NCBI GenBank assembly: GCA_964532655.1
Contig: CAZHMZ010000123.1
Span: 1 to 12,299 of the forward strand
DNA length: 12,299 bases
Direction: 5' to 3'
From: JAJFTV01 sp964532655
GTDB taxonomy: Bacteria; Chloroflexota; Anaerolineae; Anaerolineales; Anaerolineaceae
Under the pieces are notes generated by a model. That model searched no databases, was not told the DNA's origin, and was given only the letters and a program-made list of their open reading frames with translations. Of the stretch, positions 1 through 6,928 are shown one piece after another. Position 1 is the stretch's first letter, and every line of letters starts with the position of its first letter. The position numbers and the translations under genes were made by a program.

Positions 1-377
1 ACATCGCGCAGGGCAGCCTGGGTGTACTGCCGGATGGCAAAGGCGTAATCCTGGATCTTGATGATCACATCTTCCGGGCTGACCACACGGAAATACACCA
101 CCGCATTTACCAGCATGGGGATGTTATCTTTGGTCATCACTTCCTGGCGCGGGATCTCGGCGGTTTGCAGGCGCATATCCACCTTGATGAGGCGCTGGAT
201 AAACGGGATGATAAACGTCAATCCCGGCTCACGAACGCCCTGAAATTTCCCCAATGTGAATACCACACCGCGTTGATATTGGTATATCAGCACCACAGCA
301 GTACGCAGGAGGAGCAGCAGCACTCCCACGGCAATAACAGCCACAATACAGCCCACCGTACCAAGCACTTCGTTCAT
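1..377 (-). CDS. SPFH/Band-7 (slipin/stomatin-like) membrane protein, N-terminal part
   Basis: This is the first 125 codons of a gene that runs off the left edge. The ATG at 377-375 is preceded by a good ribosome binding site (GGAGGT, 6-7 nt before the start). Residues ~5-31 form one hydrophobic segment (GCIVAVIAVGVLLLLL then VVLIY). The SPFH hallmark follows: YQRGVVFTLGKFQG (~34-47), PGLTFIIPFIQ, VDMRLQT, VMTKDNIPMLVNAVVYFRV (~80-98) and the start of the next helix (IRQYTQAALRD). Slipins are membrane-anchored proteins that oligomerise in membrane microdomains, and bacterial ones often pair with an NfeD protein; a partner is not visible here. The family assignment is firm from the motif order. 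Whether it is a slipin rather than another SPFH subfamily cannot be settled without the C-terminal half. Confidence 0.9.
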   Translation of the reverse strand, partial: MNEVLGTVGCIVAVIAVGVLLLLLRTAVVLIYQYQRGVVFTLGKFQGVREPGLTFIIPFIQRLIKVDMRLQTAEIPRQEVMTKDNIPMLVNAVVYFRVVSPEDVIIKIQDYAFAIRQYTQAALRD

Positions 378-429
378 GGTTGACCTCCAGTGACAGGGAA
401 AATGTTGTATAAGGATGATTGATTTCGGA

Positions 430-465
430 TAAATCCATTATATGATTTTTAGGTTCGCAATAACA
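430..465 (-). promoter_or_regulatory. Candidate promoter for the SPFH gene
   Basis: On the minus strand a perfect TATAAT lies at 442-437, about 60 nt before the SPFH start codon. Transcription would begin near 430 and leave a leader of about 50 nt carrying the GGAGGT site. The matching -35 position (465-460, TGTTAT) is poor, so the call rests on the -10 box alone. Confidence 0.4.
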
Positions 466-597
466 GACCCTGTGAGCGTACTCCGTGCCCGGTACATTCT
501 TTGGGGGAGAATGGGATTGGGCCAGGTGAGTTATCACAGGAAAGCGGTTTTATGAAAAGATTCCTCGATCACCAGTGATTCAATCATGGGCTGGTAG

Positions 598-668
598 ATT
601 GGTGGGTTCCGGGGCCGCAAGTGAAACTGTTCAATGATGATTAATGAGGCCCCTCCACCCACCCTATG
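598..668 (-). repeat. Stem-loop repeat unit A (inverted orientation)
   Basis: This is the reverse-orientation member of a three-copy family (A here, B 684-752, C 11986-12054). Its outer arms GGTGGGT-TCC-GGGG (601-614) and CCCC-TCC-ACCCACC (650-663) pair with a symmetrical 3x3 internal loop, leaving a 35-nt apical loop. The inner stem is GGGG/CCCC where B and C have GGGCGG/CCGCCC, so pairing is kept while sequence changes. It sits head to head with unit B. Confidence 0.7.
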
Positions 669-701
669 GGATCAAGAAATTTGCATAGGGTGGGTGGAGG
701 G
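651..701. repeat. 18-bp perfect inverted repeat joining units A and B
   Basis: CCCTCCACCCACCCTATG (651-668) is the exact reverse complement of 684-701, with a 15-nt spacer. The repeat arises because units A and B face each other. Transcribed from either side it would form a very stable hairpin. No T-run follows on either strand, so it is not a standard intrinsic terminator. Confidence 0.85.
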
Positions 702-752
702 CGGAAGAACAATTTATAAGAAGGTAAGCCGATCCGCCCGGAACCCACCGAT
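684..752 (+). repeat. Stem-loop repeat unit B
   Basis: The unit begins CATAGGGTGGGTGGAGGGCGG (684-704) and ends ATCCGCCCGGAACCCACCGAT (732-752). The arms GTGGGT-GGA-GGGCGG (690-704) and CCGCCC-GGA-ACCCAC (734-748) pair around a 3x3 internal loop, and 29 nt form the apical loop. Unit C has the same 69-nt length, 20 of 21 identical bases at the left end and an identical 21-nt right end, but an unrelated 29-nt loop. Confidence 0.75.
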
Positions 753-796
753 GAGCTAGAGGTGTGGCGTGATGACATGGGAGATGGTTTTTCGTT

Positions 797-868
797 CATC
801 GTGTCCGTAGCGGCGCACAGTGTGCGCCGAACCGGGGCAGATGCTCACGGTTCCATATATGGAAACGT
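797..868 (+). repeat. 72-nt direct repeat, copy 1
   Basis: It is 64/72 identical by eye to 987-1058. It contains the 9-bp palindrome CGGCGCACA-G-TGTGCGCCG (811-829), unchanged in both copies, and a second hairpin ACGGTTCC...GGAAACGT (847-868) whose arms are kept while the 6-nt loop differs. Most differences fall between the hairpins or in the second loop. After a variable segment the wider unit ends with GAAATGACA (931-939), as copy 2 does. Confidence 0.8.
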
Positions 869-890
869 GTGAAGAGCAGATCTTGGGTGG

Positions 891-937
891 ATTTCTCCGC
901 GTCAGGCTGCCTGCGGCAGTCTGACCCTGCGAAATGA
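891..937 (+). repeat. Stem-loop inside composite repeat copy 1
   Basis: GTCAGGCTGCC (901-911) pairs with GGCAGTCTGAC (915-925) through 11 positions including one G-T pair, with a 3-nt loop. ATTTC and GAAAT just outside (891-895 and 931-935) can extend the stem after an internal loop. ATTTCTCCGC (891-900) is also the exact reverse complement of GCGGAGAAAT at 1088-1097 in the second unit, so longer-range pairing is possible. Confidence 0.6.
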
Positions 938-986
938 CATTTGAGGTGGGATTCTTACACTTAGACGGTCCACACAACAGCCTGTC

Positions 987-1058
987 CATCGTATCCGTAG
1001 CGGCGCACAGTGTGCGCCGAACCAGGGAAGATAATGACGGTTCCTTATCTGGAAACGT
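987..1058 (+). repeat. 72-nt direct repeat, copy 2
   Basis: This is the partner of 797-868, 190 nt downstream. The 19-nt palindrome (1001-1019) is identical and the second hairpin keeps the TTCC/GGAA arms with loop TTATCT. It is followed by a different spacer and the same GAAATGACA end (1093-1101). With only two copies, large units and a spacing of over 100 nt it is not a CRISPR array. It resembles dispersed intergenic repeats. Confidence 0.8.
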
Positions 1059-1202
1059 AATTGTATGCCCCAGGCGGTGATCCGGACGCGGAGAAATGAC
1101 ACATAGAGGCAAATACTGGCGCGTGGTCGTCCATCAGGAAAGCCAATCGATCACATCTACCCTCTTGTCCGCTTCACACCCCAGGATGAATCATACATTT
1201 TT

Positions 1203-1224
1203 TGCTATGATTCTCTATAAGGAG
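1203..1224 (+). promoter_or_regulatory. Extended -10 promoter and ribosome binding site of the acetyltransferase
   Basis: TGCTATGAT (1203-1211) is an extended -10 element (TGn plus TATGAT, 5 of 6 to consensus). No good -35 is seen, which an extended -10 does not strictly need. Initiation near 1218 would give a short leader starting at the AAGGAG site (1219-1224), 7 nt before the ATG. Confidence 0.45.
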
Positions 1225-1231
1225 ATTTTAC

Positions 1232-2017
1232 ATGGATCCACAAGCCATCTTAGCGTTATACGATCAGGAAATGCGCTTGGACGCACCCGCTGAACGGGGA
1301 ACCCTCAACCGGAAGCCGGGTCTCACCTTTTTCACCAGCCTGCCTCCCGGCCCACCCAACGGTTGGGTGATCTACACCCGCTTGGACGAAAATACCATCG
1401 ACGATGAAATCCGGGCCATGATTGACTTTTATCAGCAGAAGGGTGCCCGATTTGAGTGGAAAGTCTATGACCACGATACCCCGCCCAATCTGAAAGAACG
1501 TCTGCTGGAGCACGGTTTTGTGCCTGAGGAGCTTGAAGCGCTGCTGGTGATGGATGTGGATGCGCTACCGCAAACCTTCTGGGAACCGATAACGGCTGAT
1601 GTGCGCCGGATCACTGACCCAGCCAACCTGGCGGATGTAACCGCCATTGAAAAGGTGGTATGGGGTGAGCCGTTTGATGATCTGCATGAGATGCTCACCG
1701 CCGACCTGCAGGAGATGCCTGACAAACTCAGCGTGTACGTGGCGTATGGAGACGGTCAACCGGCCAGCAGCGCCTGGGTGTACTATCACCCTGACCGCCA
1801 GTTTGGCGAGCTGTTTGGCGGCGCCACCATCCCCGCGTGGCGCGGCAGGGGGTTGTATACCGCGCTGGTGAGGGCGCGTGCCCGTGAAGCCAGAGAGCGC
1901 GGGGTGCGCTATCTGGCAGTGGATGCCAGCCCGATGAGTCGCCCGATTCTGGAAAAAATGGGCTTTACGCTGCTGACGTTTACCCAGCCGTTTGTGATGG
2001 ATTTTTCAAAGCGCTGA
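1232..2017 (+). CDS. GNAT-family N-acetyltransferase
   Basis: A 261-aa cytoplasmic protein expected to move an acetyl group from acetyl-CoA to an amine; the substrate is unknown. The C-terminal half (~123-258) is a GNAT domain: motif A is GGATIPAWRGRGLYTALV (197-214) with the pyrophosphate-binding RGRG loop at 204-207, and motif B is YLAVDASPMSRPILEKMGF (228-246 region) with the usual KMGF ending. The N-terminal half (~28-108) has the look of a second, degenerate GNAT-like fold (NGWVIYTRLDENTID and LLEHGFVPEELEALLVMD) but lacks an R/QxxGxG loop, so it probably does not bind CoA. The start is fixed by AAGGAG 7 nt upstream. The gene stands alone on the plus strand and converges on the aldolase gene with only 13 nt between stops; no clear terminator is visible there. 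Confidence 0.88.
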   Translation: MDPQAILALYDQEMRLDAPAERGTLNRKPGLTFFTSLPPGPPNGWVIYTRLDENTIDDEIRAMIDFYQQKGARFEWKVYDHDTPPNLKERLLEHGFVPEELEALLVMDVDALPQTFWEPITADVRRITDPANLADVTAIEKVVWGEPFDDLHEMLTADLQEMPDKLSVYVAYGDGQPASSAWVYYHPDRQFGELFGGATIPAWRGRGLYTALVRARAREARERGVRYLAVDASPMSRPILEKMGFTLLTFTQPFVMDFSKR

Positions 2018-2030
2018 AAAAGCTGATGGA

Positions 2031-2738
2031 TCAGCGGCTGGCTTGAAGCTGCCGGTGCATACTCTCCAGACGGGCCAGCATTTCAGGCGGCAGGGCGCGT
2101 AAACCGTTTCCGGCTGGGTTGGCCCCGGCGGCGGTCTCGGCGATCAGGATCACCCTGGCGATATATTCCAGCCGCTCCAGGTGGATCAGCGCCTCTTCCA
2201 GATTCTTCCCCACCGTCAGGCTGCCGTGTTGACGGATCATCAGCGCGTCGTGGGTAATGATCAGATCGTGGATCACCGCAGCGGTCTCACCGGAAGACGG
2301 CATGGCCAGCTCAGTGATGGGGATATCGCCCAGCAAAGCGGCCATTTCAGGCAAAATATCCAACCGAAAGTGATCATAAACAGCGGTCAAAGCGGTGGCA
2401 TAGGGTGGGTGAGCGTGCAACACCGCGCGTACATCAGGACGTCGGCGGTATACCTCAAGATGCATGGGCAGCTCCGAGGTAGCGCGCAGGCTCGCGTCGG
2501 CGGCCGGTTTGAGCATTCGGCCGTCCGGGTCAATCACCAACAGGTCCTCCGGCGAAAGGCGGCCCTTGCCCACACCTGAGGGTGTGATCAGGATGTTCCC
2601 ATCCGGCAGTCGGATCGACAGATTGCCGTCGGAAGCGCACAGCAATCCTTGCGTATAGGCGATCTGGCCCGCTTCCACAATGGCAGTTCGCAGATCGCAT
2701 TCAGGGGTATCCAAACCGAACCGGAGCAGAGAACTCAT
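2031..2738 (-). CDS. Class II aldolase/adducin-family protein (fuculose-phosphate-aldolase-like)
   Basis: A 235-aa protein when started at ATG 2738, which has AAGGAT 9-12 nt before it. An open frame extends upstream to 2867 but would overlap the methyltransferase gene and lacks a better site. Family landmarks: GLLCASDGNLSIRL (31-44), ITPSGVGKGRLSPEDLLVID (51-70), TSE (87-89, E89 as the likely catalytic acid), LHAHPP (107-112, H108 and H110 as zinc ligands) and RQHG (169-172, H171 as third ligand). All metal ligands expected for the family are present. Relatives cleave or epimerise sugar phosphates (FucA, AraD) or dehydrate methylthioribulose phosphate (MtnB); sequence alone does not decide which. 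It lies last in the minus-strand run below pstB and the methyltransferase, 61 nt after the latter, so it is probably co-transcribed with them. Confidence 0.87.
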   Translation of the reverse strand: MSSLLRFGLDTPECDLRTAIVEAGQIAYTQGLLCASDGNLSIRLPDGNILITPSGVGKGRLSPEDLLVIDPDGRMLKPAADASLRATSELPMHLEVYRRRPDVRAVLHAHPPYATALTAVYDHFRLDILPEMAALLGDIPITELAMPSSGETAAVIHDLIITHDALMIRQHGSLTVGKNLEEALIHLERLEYIARVILIAETAAGANPAGNGLRALPPEMLARLESMHRQLQASR

Positions 2739-2799
2739 GAGGTGATCCTTGGAAAGAGTGATTACAGACAAATTATAACGCCGCTGAGACAAGCAGGTG

Positions 2800-3405
2800 T
2801 TACGCGACGGGCTTACGCAAAAAGTACCAGGCCGCTTTGCGTTCAGGGGGTTGATGCTGTTCATCACCGGGGCGGTACTCCATCAACTCAAGAGCCGGGG
2901 TGAACAGCTTCTGCACCCAGGCCAGATTCAGCCCATGCGGGGGATACCCATTTATATCGGCGTGGTGGGCGTACAGCAGATAGTCACCGCCGGGTTTGAG
3001 CAGACGGATCACACTGGCGGCGCAGGCGCGGGCAGCATTCTCGCTGCCTAAACCGTGCAGACAGCCGATATCCAGCACCAGATCAAAGGGCGGGTGGAGC
3101 GAAACTTTTTCCAGGCGGGCGGCGTTTCCGACGTGAAAACGCACGCGTGAACCGGCATCGCCGTTGGCACGCCGTGTCCTCTGGCGGGCCTTCAGAATGC
3201 CGTGAAGTGAAAAGTCGATCCCATCCACTGTCCAACCCTGTTCGGCCAGATACAGGCTGTTCAACCCGCTGCCGCAGCCCAGATCCAGTGCCCGGCTTGG
3301 GGTGTGACCTTCTGCATATTGGATCACTTCAGGCGGCACCAGATTGGTCTCCCAGCGCGGATGGCGAAAGTAGGCCAGGTTGAAAAACAGCCAGCGTTTG
3401 ATCAA
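2800..3405 (-). CDS. Class I SAM-dependent methyltransferase
   Basis: A 201-aa protein with the seven-strand methyltransferase fold. Motif I is ALDLGCGSGLNS (39-50), the acidic end of strand 2 is GIDFS (62-66, D64 binds the SAM ribose), FHVGNAARL (90-98) precedes strand 4, FDLVLDIGCLHGL (107-119) is strand 4 with the post-motif, and LLKPGGDYLLY (135-145) is the motif before strand 5. The overall pattern resembles TehB and thiopurine-methyltransferase-type proteins that act on small molecules, but no substrate can be named. The start is TTG at 3405, with AGAGG 5 nt before it; no ATG lies near. It begins 33 nt after the pstB stop with no terminator between, which points to read-through from the pst operon. 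A link between this activity and phosphate supply is not established. Confidence 0.88.
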   Translation of the reverse strand: MIKRWLFFNLAYFRHPRWETNLVPPEVIQYAEGHTPSRALDLGCGSGLNSLYLAEQGWTVDGIDFSLHGILKARQRTRRANGDAGSRVRFHVGNAARLEKVSLHPPFDLVLDIGCLHGLGSENAARACAASVIRLLKPGGDYLLYAHHADINGYPPHGLNLAWVQKLFTPALELMEYRPGDEQHQPPERKAAWYFLRKPVA

Positions 3406-3438
3406 AAGCGCCTCTTTCCCGCTAACCCAACTCAGCGG

Positions 3439-4191
3439 TTATCCAAAACGGCCTTCGATATATTCCTGAGTGCGTTGATCACGCGGATTGGTAAAAATGC
3501 TGGTATCGCCGGTCTCGATCAGTTCGCCTTGCAGGAAGAACCCGGCGAAATCGGCCATGCGGGCGGCCTGCTGCGTGTTGTGCGGCGCCAGAATGATGGT
3601 GAACTGCTGCTTCAGCTCCATCAGCAGGCTTTCGATGCGCGCCGTCGAGACCGGGTCAAGCGCGGAGGTGGGCTCATCCAGCATGACAATCTCCGGTTTG
3701 AGCGCCAGTGTGCGCGCCAGGCATAAACGCTGCTGCTGCCCGCCGGAGAGAGCGTTGGCCGGGTCGTTCAGCCGGTCATGGATCTCATCCCACAGCACGG
3801 CCATGCGCAGGCTCCACTCCACCGCTTCGTCCAGCACGCTCTTTTTTCGGATTCCGGCCATGCGCAGCCCGTAGCAGACGTTTTCGTAGATCGACAGCGG
3901 CAGCGGGATGGGCCGGGAGAACAAAATGCCCACCTTCCGGCGCAAATCGATCACATCCACGCTGCTTTCAAGAATATTAACCCCGTTGAGCAGAATGCGG
4001 CCGGAAACCTCGGATACATCCGCCAGATCGTTCAGGCGGTTCATGGTGCGCAGCAAAGTCGATTTCCCGCCGCCGGCCGGTCCAAACAACACATTGATGG
4101 CATTGCTGCGCATCTGCATATTGATATCGCGCAGGCTCTCGTAGCCGTCTGAATAACGCACGGTCAGGTGTTCGATGATGATCTCGGTCAC
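3439..4191 (-). CDS. pstB: Phosphate ABC transporter ATP-binding protein PstB (Q-loop variant)
   Basis: A 250-aa cytoplasmic ATPase that drives phosphate import through PstCA. Motifs in order: Walker A GPAGGGKST (37-45), signature LSGGQQQRLCLAR (148-160), Walker B IVMLDEP (168-174) with E173, D-loop SALDP, and H-loop H204 in APHNTQQAA. The PstB-specific stretch MNRLNDL (50-56) and SIYENVCYGLR (100-110) support PstB rather than another ABC ATPase. Oddity: where PstB usually has VFQKPNPFP, this protein reads LFSRPIPLP (90-98), so the Q-loop glutamine is serine 92 (codon TCC on the minus strand). The other catalytic residues are intact. The start is GTG at 4191, 7 nt after the pstA stop, with GAGG inside the pstA end. 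Length is normal for the family. Confidence 0.95.
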   Translation of the reverse strand: MTEIIIEHLTVRYSDGYESLRDINMQMRSNAINVLFGPAGGGKSTLLRTMNRLNDLADVSEVSGRILLNGVNILESSVDVIDLRRKVGILFSRPIPLPLSIYENVCYGLRMAGIRKKSVLDEAVEWSLRMAVLWDEIHDRLNDPANALSGGQQQRLCLARTLALKPEIVMLDEPTSALDPVSTARIESLLMELKQQFTIILAPHNTQQAARMADFAGFFLQGELIETGDTSIFTNPRDQRTQEYIEGRFG

Positions 4192-4198
4192 GGCTGCC

Positions 4199-5110
4199 TC
4201 ACCACTGCCTTCTGGCGCGGGCGCGCTGCCGGATGATGGTAGCCAGCAGGTTCATGCCCAGCACAAACACCAGCAGCACCAGCACGGTGCCGTACTGGAT
4301 TTGGATCGACATACCCGGCACCTGGGTGGAGATGACAAACAGGTGATAGGGCAGCGCCATGGTGGCGTCAAACGGTGAATTGGGCAGTTGCGGCAGGAAG
4401 AAGGCCGCGCCGGTGAACAGGATGGGAGCCGTTTCACCGGCGGCCCGCTCCAGACCCAAGATGATGCCGGTGATAATGCCGGGCAGGCTTTGCGGCAGCT
4501 TGATGCGCCAAATAGTCTGCCAGTGTGAGGCGCCCAGCGAGATGCTCACCGGTGTGAACGCCGAGGGCACCGCCCGCAGCGCCTCTTCAGTGGTGCTGAT
4601 GATGACCGGAAGGGTCATGATGGAAAGCGTCAGCGAAGCCGCCAGAATGCTGGTGCCAAAGTTGAGAAATACCACAAAAATCCCCAGCCCGAACAGCCCA
4701 TACACCACCGATGGGATACCGGACAGATTGATCATGGCCACGCGGATGGCGCGGGTGACGGCGGTATCGCGCGCGTACTCGGCCAGGTAGATGGCCGCGG
4801 CAATGCCTGGAGGCACCGAGAACAAAGCGGTACCGGCGGTGAGCAGCAGCGTGCCGACAATGGCCGGGAATATCCCGCCCTCGCGCATGCCGTTGCGCGG
4901 CATGCTGGTGAGGAATTCCCAACTGATGGCAAGAGCTCCTTTTACAAAAATGTAGACCAGCAGAGCCAGAATAGGGGCCACCGTGATGATCGCTACCAGG
5001 ATCAGCAGCCCAAAACCGAGACGCTGTTGACCCTGCGGGTTGAGCAGGGATCGCCGGCGAGGGGCTGTATCGTCGGCAGGCGTACCAAACGGGTGCTGTG
5101 ACCTGCTCAT
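4199..5110 (-). CDS. pstA: Phosphate ABC transporter permease PstA
   Basis: A 303-aa inner-membrane permease. A ~30-residue polar N-terminal tail precedes the first membrane segment (~32-57), with others near 82-110, 128-150, 153-172, 211-240 and 274-295. The EAA loop that docks onto PstB is seen as TTEEALRAVPSAFTPVSISLGAS...LPQSLPGIITGIILGLERAAGETAP (173-229). The EEAL-VP and GETAP blocks are characteristic of PstA. Its ATG overlaps the pstC stop in an ATGA arrangement (5107-5110), indicating translational coupling, and a purine-rich AGGAAAGG site lies within the pstC end. With PstC it forms the transmembrane path. Confidence 0.95.
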   Translation of the reverse strand: MSRSQHPFGTPADDTAPRRRSLLNPQGQQRLGFGLLILVAIITVAPILALLVYIFVKGALAISWEFLTSMPRNGMREGGIFPAIVGTLLLTAGTALFSVPPGIAAAIYLAEYARDTAVTRAIRVAMINLSGIPSVVYGLFGLGIFVVFLNFGTSILAASLTLSIMTLPVIISTTEEALRAVPSAFTPVSISLGASHWQTIWRIKLPQSLPGIITGIILGLERAAGETAPILFTGAAFFLPQLPNSPFDATMALPYHLFVISTQVPGMSIQIQYGTVLVLLVFVLGMNLLATIIRQRARARRQW

Positions 5111-6006
5111 GACAGCAGCCTTTCCTGGCGTTTTACCCGCCGCAGGCTGACCATGAAGGCGGCAATGTTGATGGCCAGTGAGAACAGGAATAACAGCAGC
5201 CCGATAAAAAACAGCACCTGGTAATGGGTGCTGCCGGCAGCCACTTCGCCCATTTCAGCGGCGATGGTGGCGGTCATGGTGCGGATGGGCATGATAAACG
5301 ATCGCAGCCCGGCCGGCATAGTGGGAGCGTTACCGGTCACCATCATCACGGTCATCGTTTCACCGATAACGCGGCCGATGCCCAGCATGATGGCGGTGAT
5401 GATCCCCGAACGGGCTGCCGGGAAGGTGACACCCCAGATGGTCTGCCAGCGTGTGGCACCCAACGCCAGAGCACCCTGCCGGTAGGAAGGCGGCACGGCG
5501 TTCAGCGCATCCTCGGCGATGGATACGATGGTGGGGATGGCGCCCCATCCCAGCAGGATGCAGCCGGCCAGCGCGGTGAGGCCGGTGGGCAGGTTTAGCC
5601 CGGTACGCAGGAACGGAGCCAGCACCAGGATGCCAATGAACCCCAGTACTACCGAGGGGATGCCCGCCAGGATTTCAATGATGGGTTTGAGAATCTGGTT
5701 GGCCCATGAAGGCGCCACCTCGGAAATGAACACAGCCGTCAGTACACCCAGCGGAACAGCGATCAGGATCGCGCCGATGGTGACGGTTAATGACCCAAAA
5801 ATCAACGGCAGCAGCCCGAAGTATTCTTCAATCGGGTACCAGCGTGTGCCGAACAGCGTTTTCAGCTCCACCTTTTGCAGGGCCGGCAGGCCTTCACGGA
5901 GGAGGAACAGAAAGATCAATGCCACAAACAGAATGCTCAGATAACCGGCCGCCTGGATGACGCGGGTGATGATGAGTTCGCCGAGAGTTTTACGCCGGGT
6001 GAACAT
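5107..6006 (-). CDS. pstC: Phosphate ABC transporter permease PstC
   Basis: A 299-aa inner-membrane permease, with hydrophobic segments near 19-37, 63-94, 105-132, 141-163, 200-224 and 264-286. The EAA coupling loop is EDALNAVPPSYRQGALALGA...FPAARSGIITAIMLGIGRVIGET (165-216), typical of PstC, and the block IEILAGIPSVVLGF (110-123) is shared by the Pst permeases. It starts 5 nt after the pstS stop with a weak AGGCGG site, so translation probably depends partly on coupling to pstS. It partners PstA and receives phosphate from PstS. Confidence 0.95.
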   Translation of the reverse strand: MFTRRKTLGELIITRVIQAAGYLSILFVALIFLFLLREGLPALQKVELKTLFGTRWYPIEEYFGLLPLIFGSLTVTIGAILIAVPLGVLTAVFISEVAPSWANQILKPIIEILAGIPSVVLGFIGILVLAPFLRTGLNLPTGLTALAGCILLGWGAIPTIVSIAEDALNAVPPSYRQGALALGATRWQTIWGVTFPAARSGIITAIMLGIGRVIGETMTVMMVTGNAPTMPAGLRSFIMPIRTMTATIAAEMGEVAAGSTHYQVLFFIGLLLFLFSLAINIAAFMVSLRRVKRQERLLS

Positions 6007-6011
6007 GCCGC

Positions 6012-6920
6012 CTATTTCCCTTCCGCGCCCACAGGCACAAATCCCAGATCGCCGACGATTTGCTGTGCTTCGGCGGAAAAAATCCAGTCAAGATAGCGTT
6101 TCACCTCACCCTGTGGCTCACCGCGCGTGTACAGGTAAAGATCGCGGGCAATAGGGTAAGAACCGTTCACAACGGTGTCAACCGACGGCGTGATGTAGTC
6201 CGCGGATGGGTCGGCTGCCAGGGCAATCACCTTTACATCCGGGGTGATATATCCCAGCCCGTCATAGCCAATTGCGTTGGGATTGTCGCGTACCTCGGCG
6301 ATAATCCCCTCTGAAGAGGGCAACAGCAGCGTGTCTGAGGAGAAGATGGTTTTATCTTCACTGTTCCCCAGCCGCACCACCTCTTCCAGAAAGAACACAT
6401 GCGTACCGGAATTGGTTTCACGTGAGGTGCGCACAACGGGGCGGTCATCGCCGCCCAGTTCGCTCCAGTTATTGATCCTGCCGGTGTAGATATCGGAAAC
6501 CTGCTGCAGGGTGAGCCGGTCAATGGGATTGTTCTTGTTGACGATTACCGCGATGGCGTCGCGCGCCACCACAAACTCAACCGCCTCAACTCCCTGGGCG
6601 GTAATTTCTTGCTTTTCTTCCGGTTTGATCTGCCGGGAGGCGTTGGCAATGTCGACGGTATTGGTTTTGAGGGCCGTGATGCCGGTTCCGGAACCCCCAC
6701 CGGTGACCGAGATACGAATGTTGGGATTTTCAGACTGATATTTCTCCGCCCAGGCCAAGGCCAGGTTCACCATGGTATCGGAGCCTTTATTTTCAATATA
6801 TGTGGATGAAGTACTGGCCGCCGTATCTGTGCCGTCATTCGGTTGGGAGGCCTGATTGGAACCACAGCCCCACAACGCGATTGACACCAGTAAGAGAAGT
6901 CCCCAAAAATACCTTTTCAT
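6012..6920 (-). CDS. pstS: Phosphate-binding lipoprotein PstS
   Basis: A 302-aa extracytoplasmic substrate-binding protein. The signal peptide has two basic residues (KR at 2-3), a hydrophobic core (~5-16) and the lipobox LWGC with cysteine 19, so it is probably lipid-anchored. A Ser/Thr/Asp-rich linker (~20-40) follows. Phosphate-binding segments are GSDTM (46-50), GGGSGTGI (74-81) and RETNSGTH (167-174), as in PstS proteins. Total length is normal. It is the first gene of the pst cluster and is expected to respond to phosphate limitation. The start ATG (6920) lies only 8 nt from a perfect TATAAT. AGG 4 nt before the ATG could be a weak ribosome binding site if initiation is farther upstream. 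Confidence 0.95.
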   Translation of the reverse strand: MKRYFWGLLLLVSIALWGCGSNQASQPNDGTDTAASTSSTYIENKGSDTMVNLALAWAEKYQSENPNIRISVTGGGSGTGITALKTNTVDIANASRQIKPEEKQEITAQGVEAVEFVVARDAIAVIVNKNNPIDRLTLQQVSDIYTGRINNWSELGGDDRPVVRTSRETNSGTHVFFLEEVVRLGNSEDKTIFSSDTLLLPSSEGIIAEVRDNPNAIGYDGLGYITPDVKVIALAADPSADYITPSVDTVVNGSYPIARDLYLYTRGEPQGEVKRYLDWIFSAEAQQIVGDLGFVPVGAEGK

Positions 6921-6928
6921 TCAGCCTA

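Larger units (their letters stand above)
378..1202. other. Gene-free intergenic region with clustered stem-loop repeats
   Basis: About 840 nt separate the divergent SPFH gene and the acetyltransferase. No reading frame here has a ribosome binding site or a recognisable product. Open frames across 750-1110 on the minus strand simply follow the repeats (the two 72-nt copies give the same peptide text in different phases). Contents, left to right: the SPFH leader and promoter, a featureless stretch (about 470-597), two head-to-head units of a ~70-nt stem-loop repeat (598-752), then two copies of a second composite repeat (797-945 and 987-1101). The last ~100 nt are plain except for the extended -10 element before the acetyltransferase. 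Confidence 0.7.

Noticed and set aside
651..701. 18-bp inverted repeat as transposon ends or an integration site
   Set aside because: There is only 15 nt between the arms, no transposase, integrase or target duplication nearby, and the arms are explained by two head-to-head repeat units.
797..1058. Direct repeats that might be a CRISPR array
   Set aside because: Only two copies, each 72 nt with internal palindromes, 118 nt apart and diverged at 8 positions; no further units and no cas genes.
756..1112. 118-aa minus-strand open frame
   Set aside because: It runs through both copies of the 72-nt repeat, gives repeated peptide text from repeat DNA and has no ribosome binding site or recognisable domain.
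2018..2050. Possible bidirectional terminator between the acetyltransferase and aldolase stops
   Set aside because: CTGAT-GG-ATCAG leaves only a 2-nt loop and no convincing T-run follows on either strand.
2739..2867. Upstream extension of the aldolase-like gene by 43 codons
   Set aside because: It would overlap the end of the methyltransferase gene, and the internal ATG at 2738 has a ribosome binding site and gives the family's normal length.
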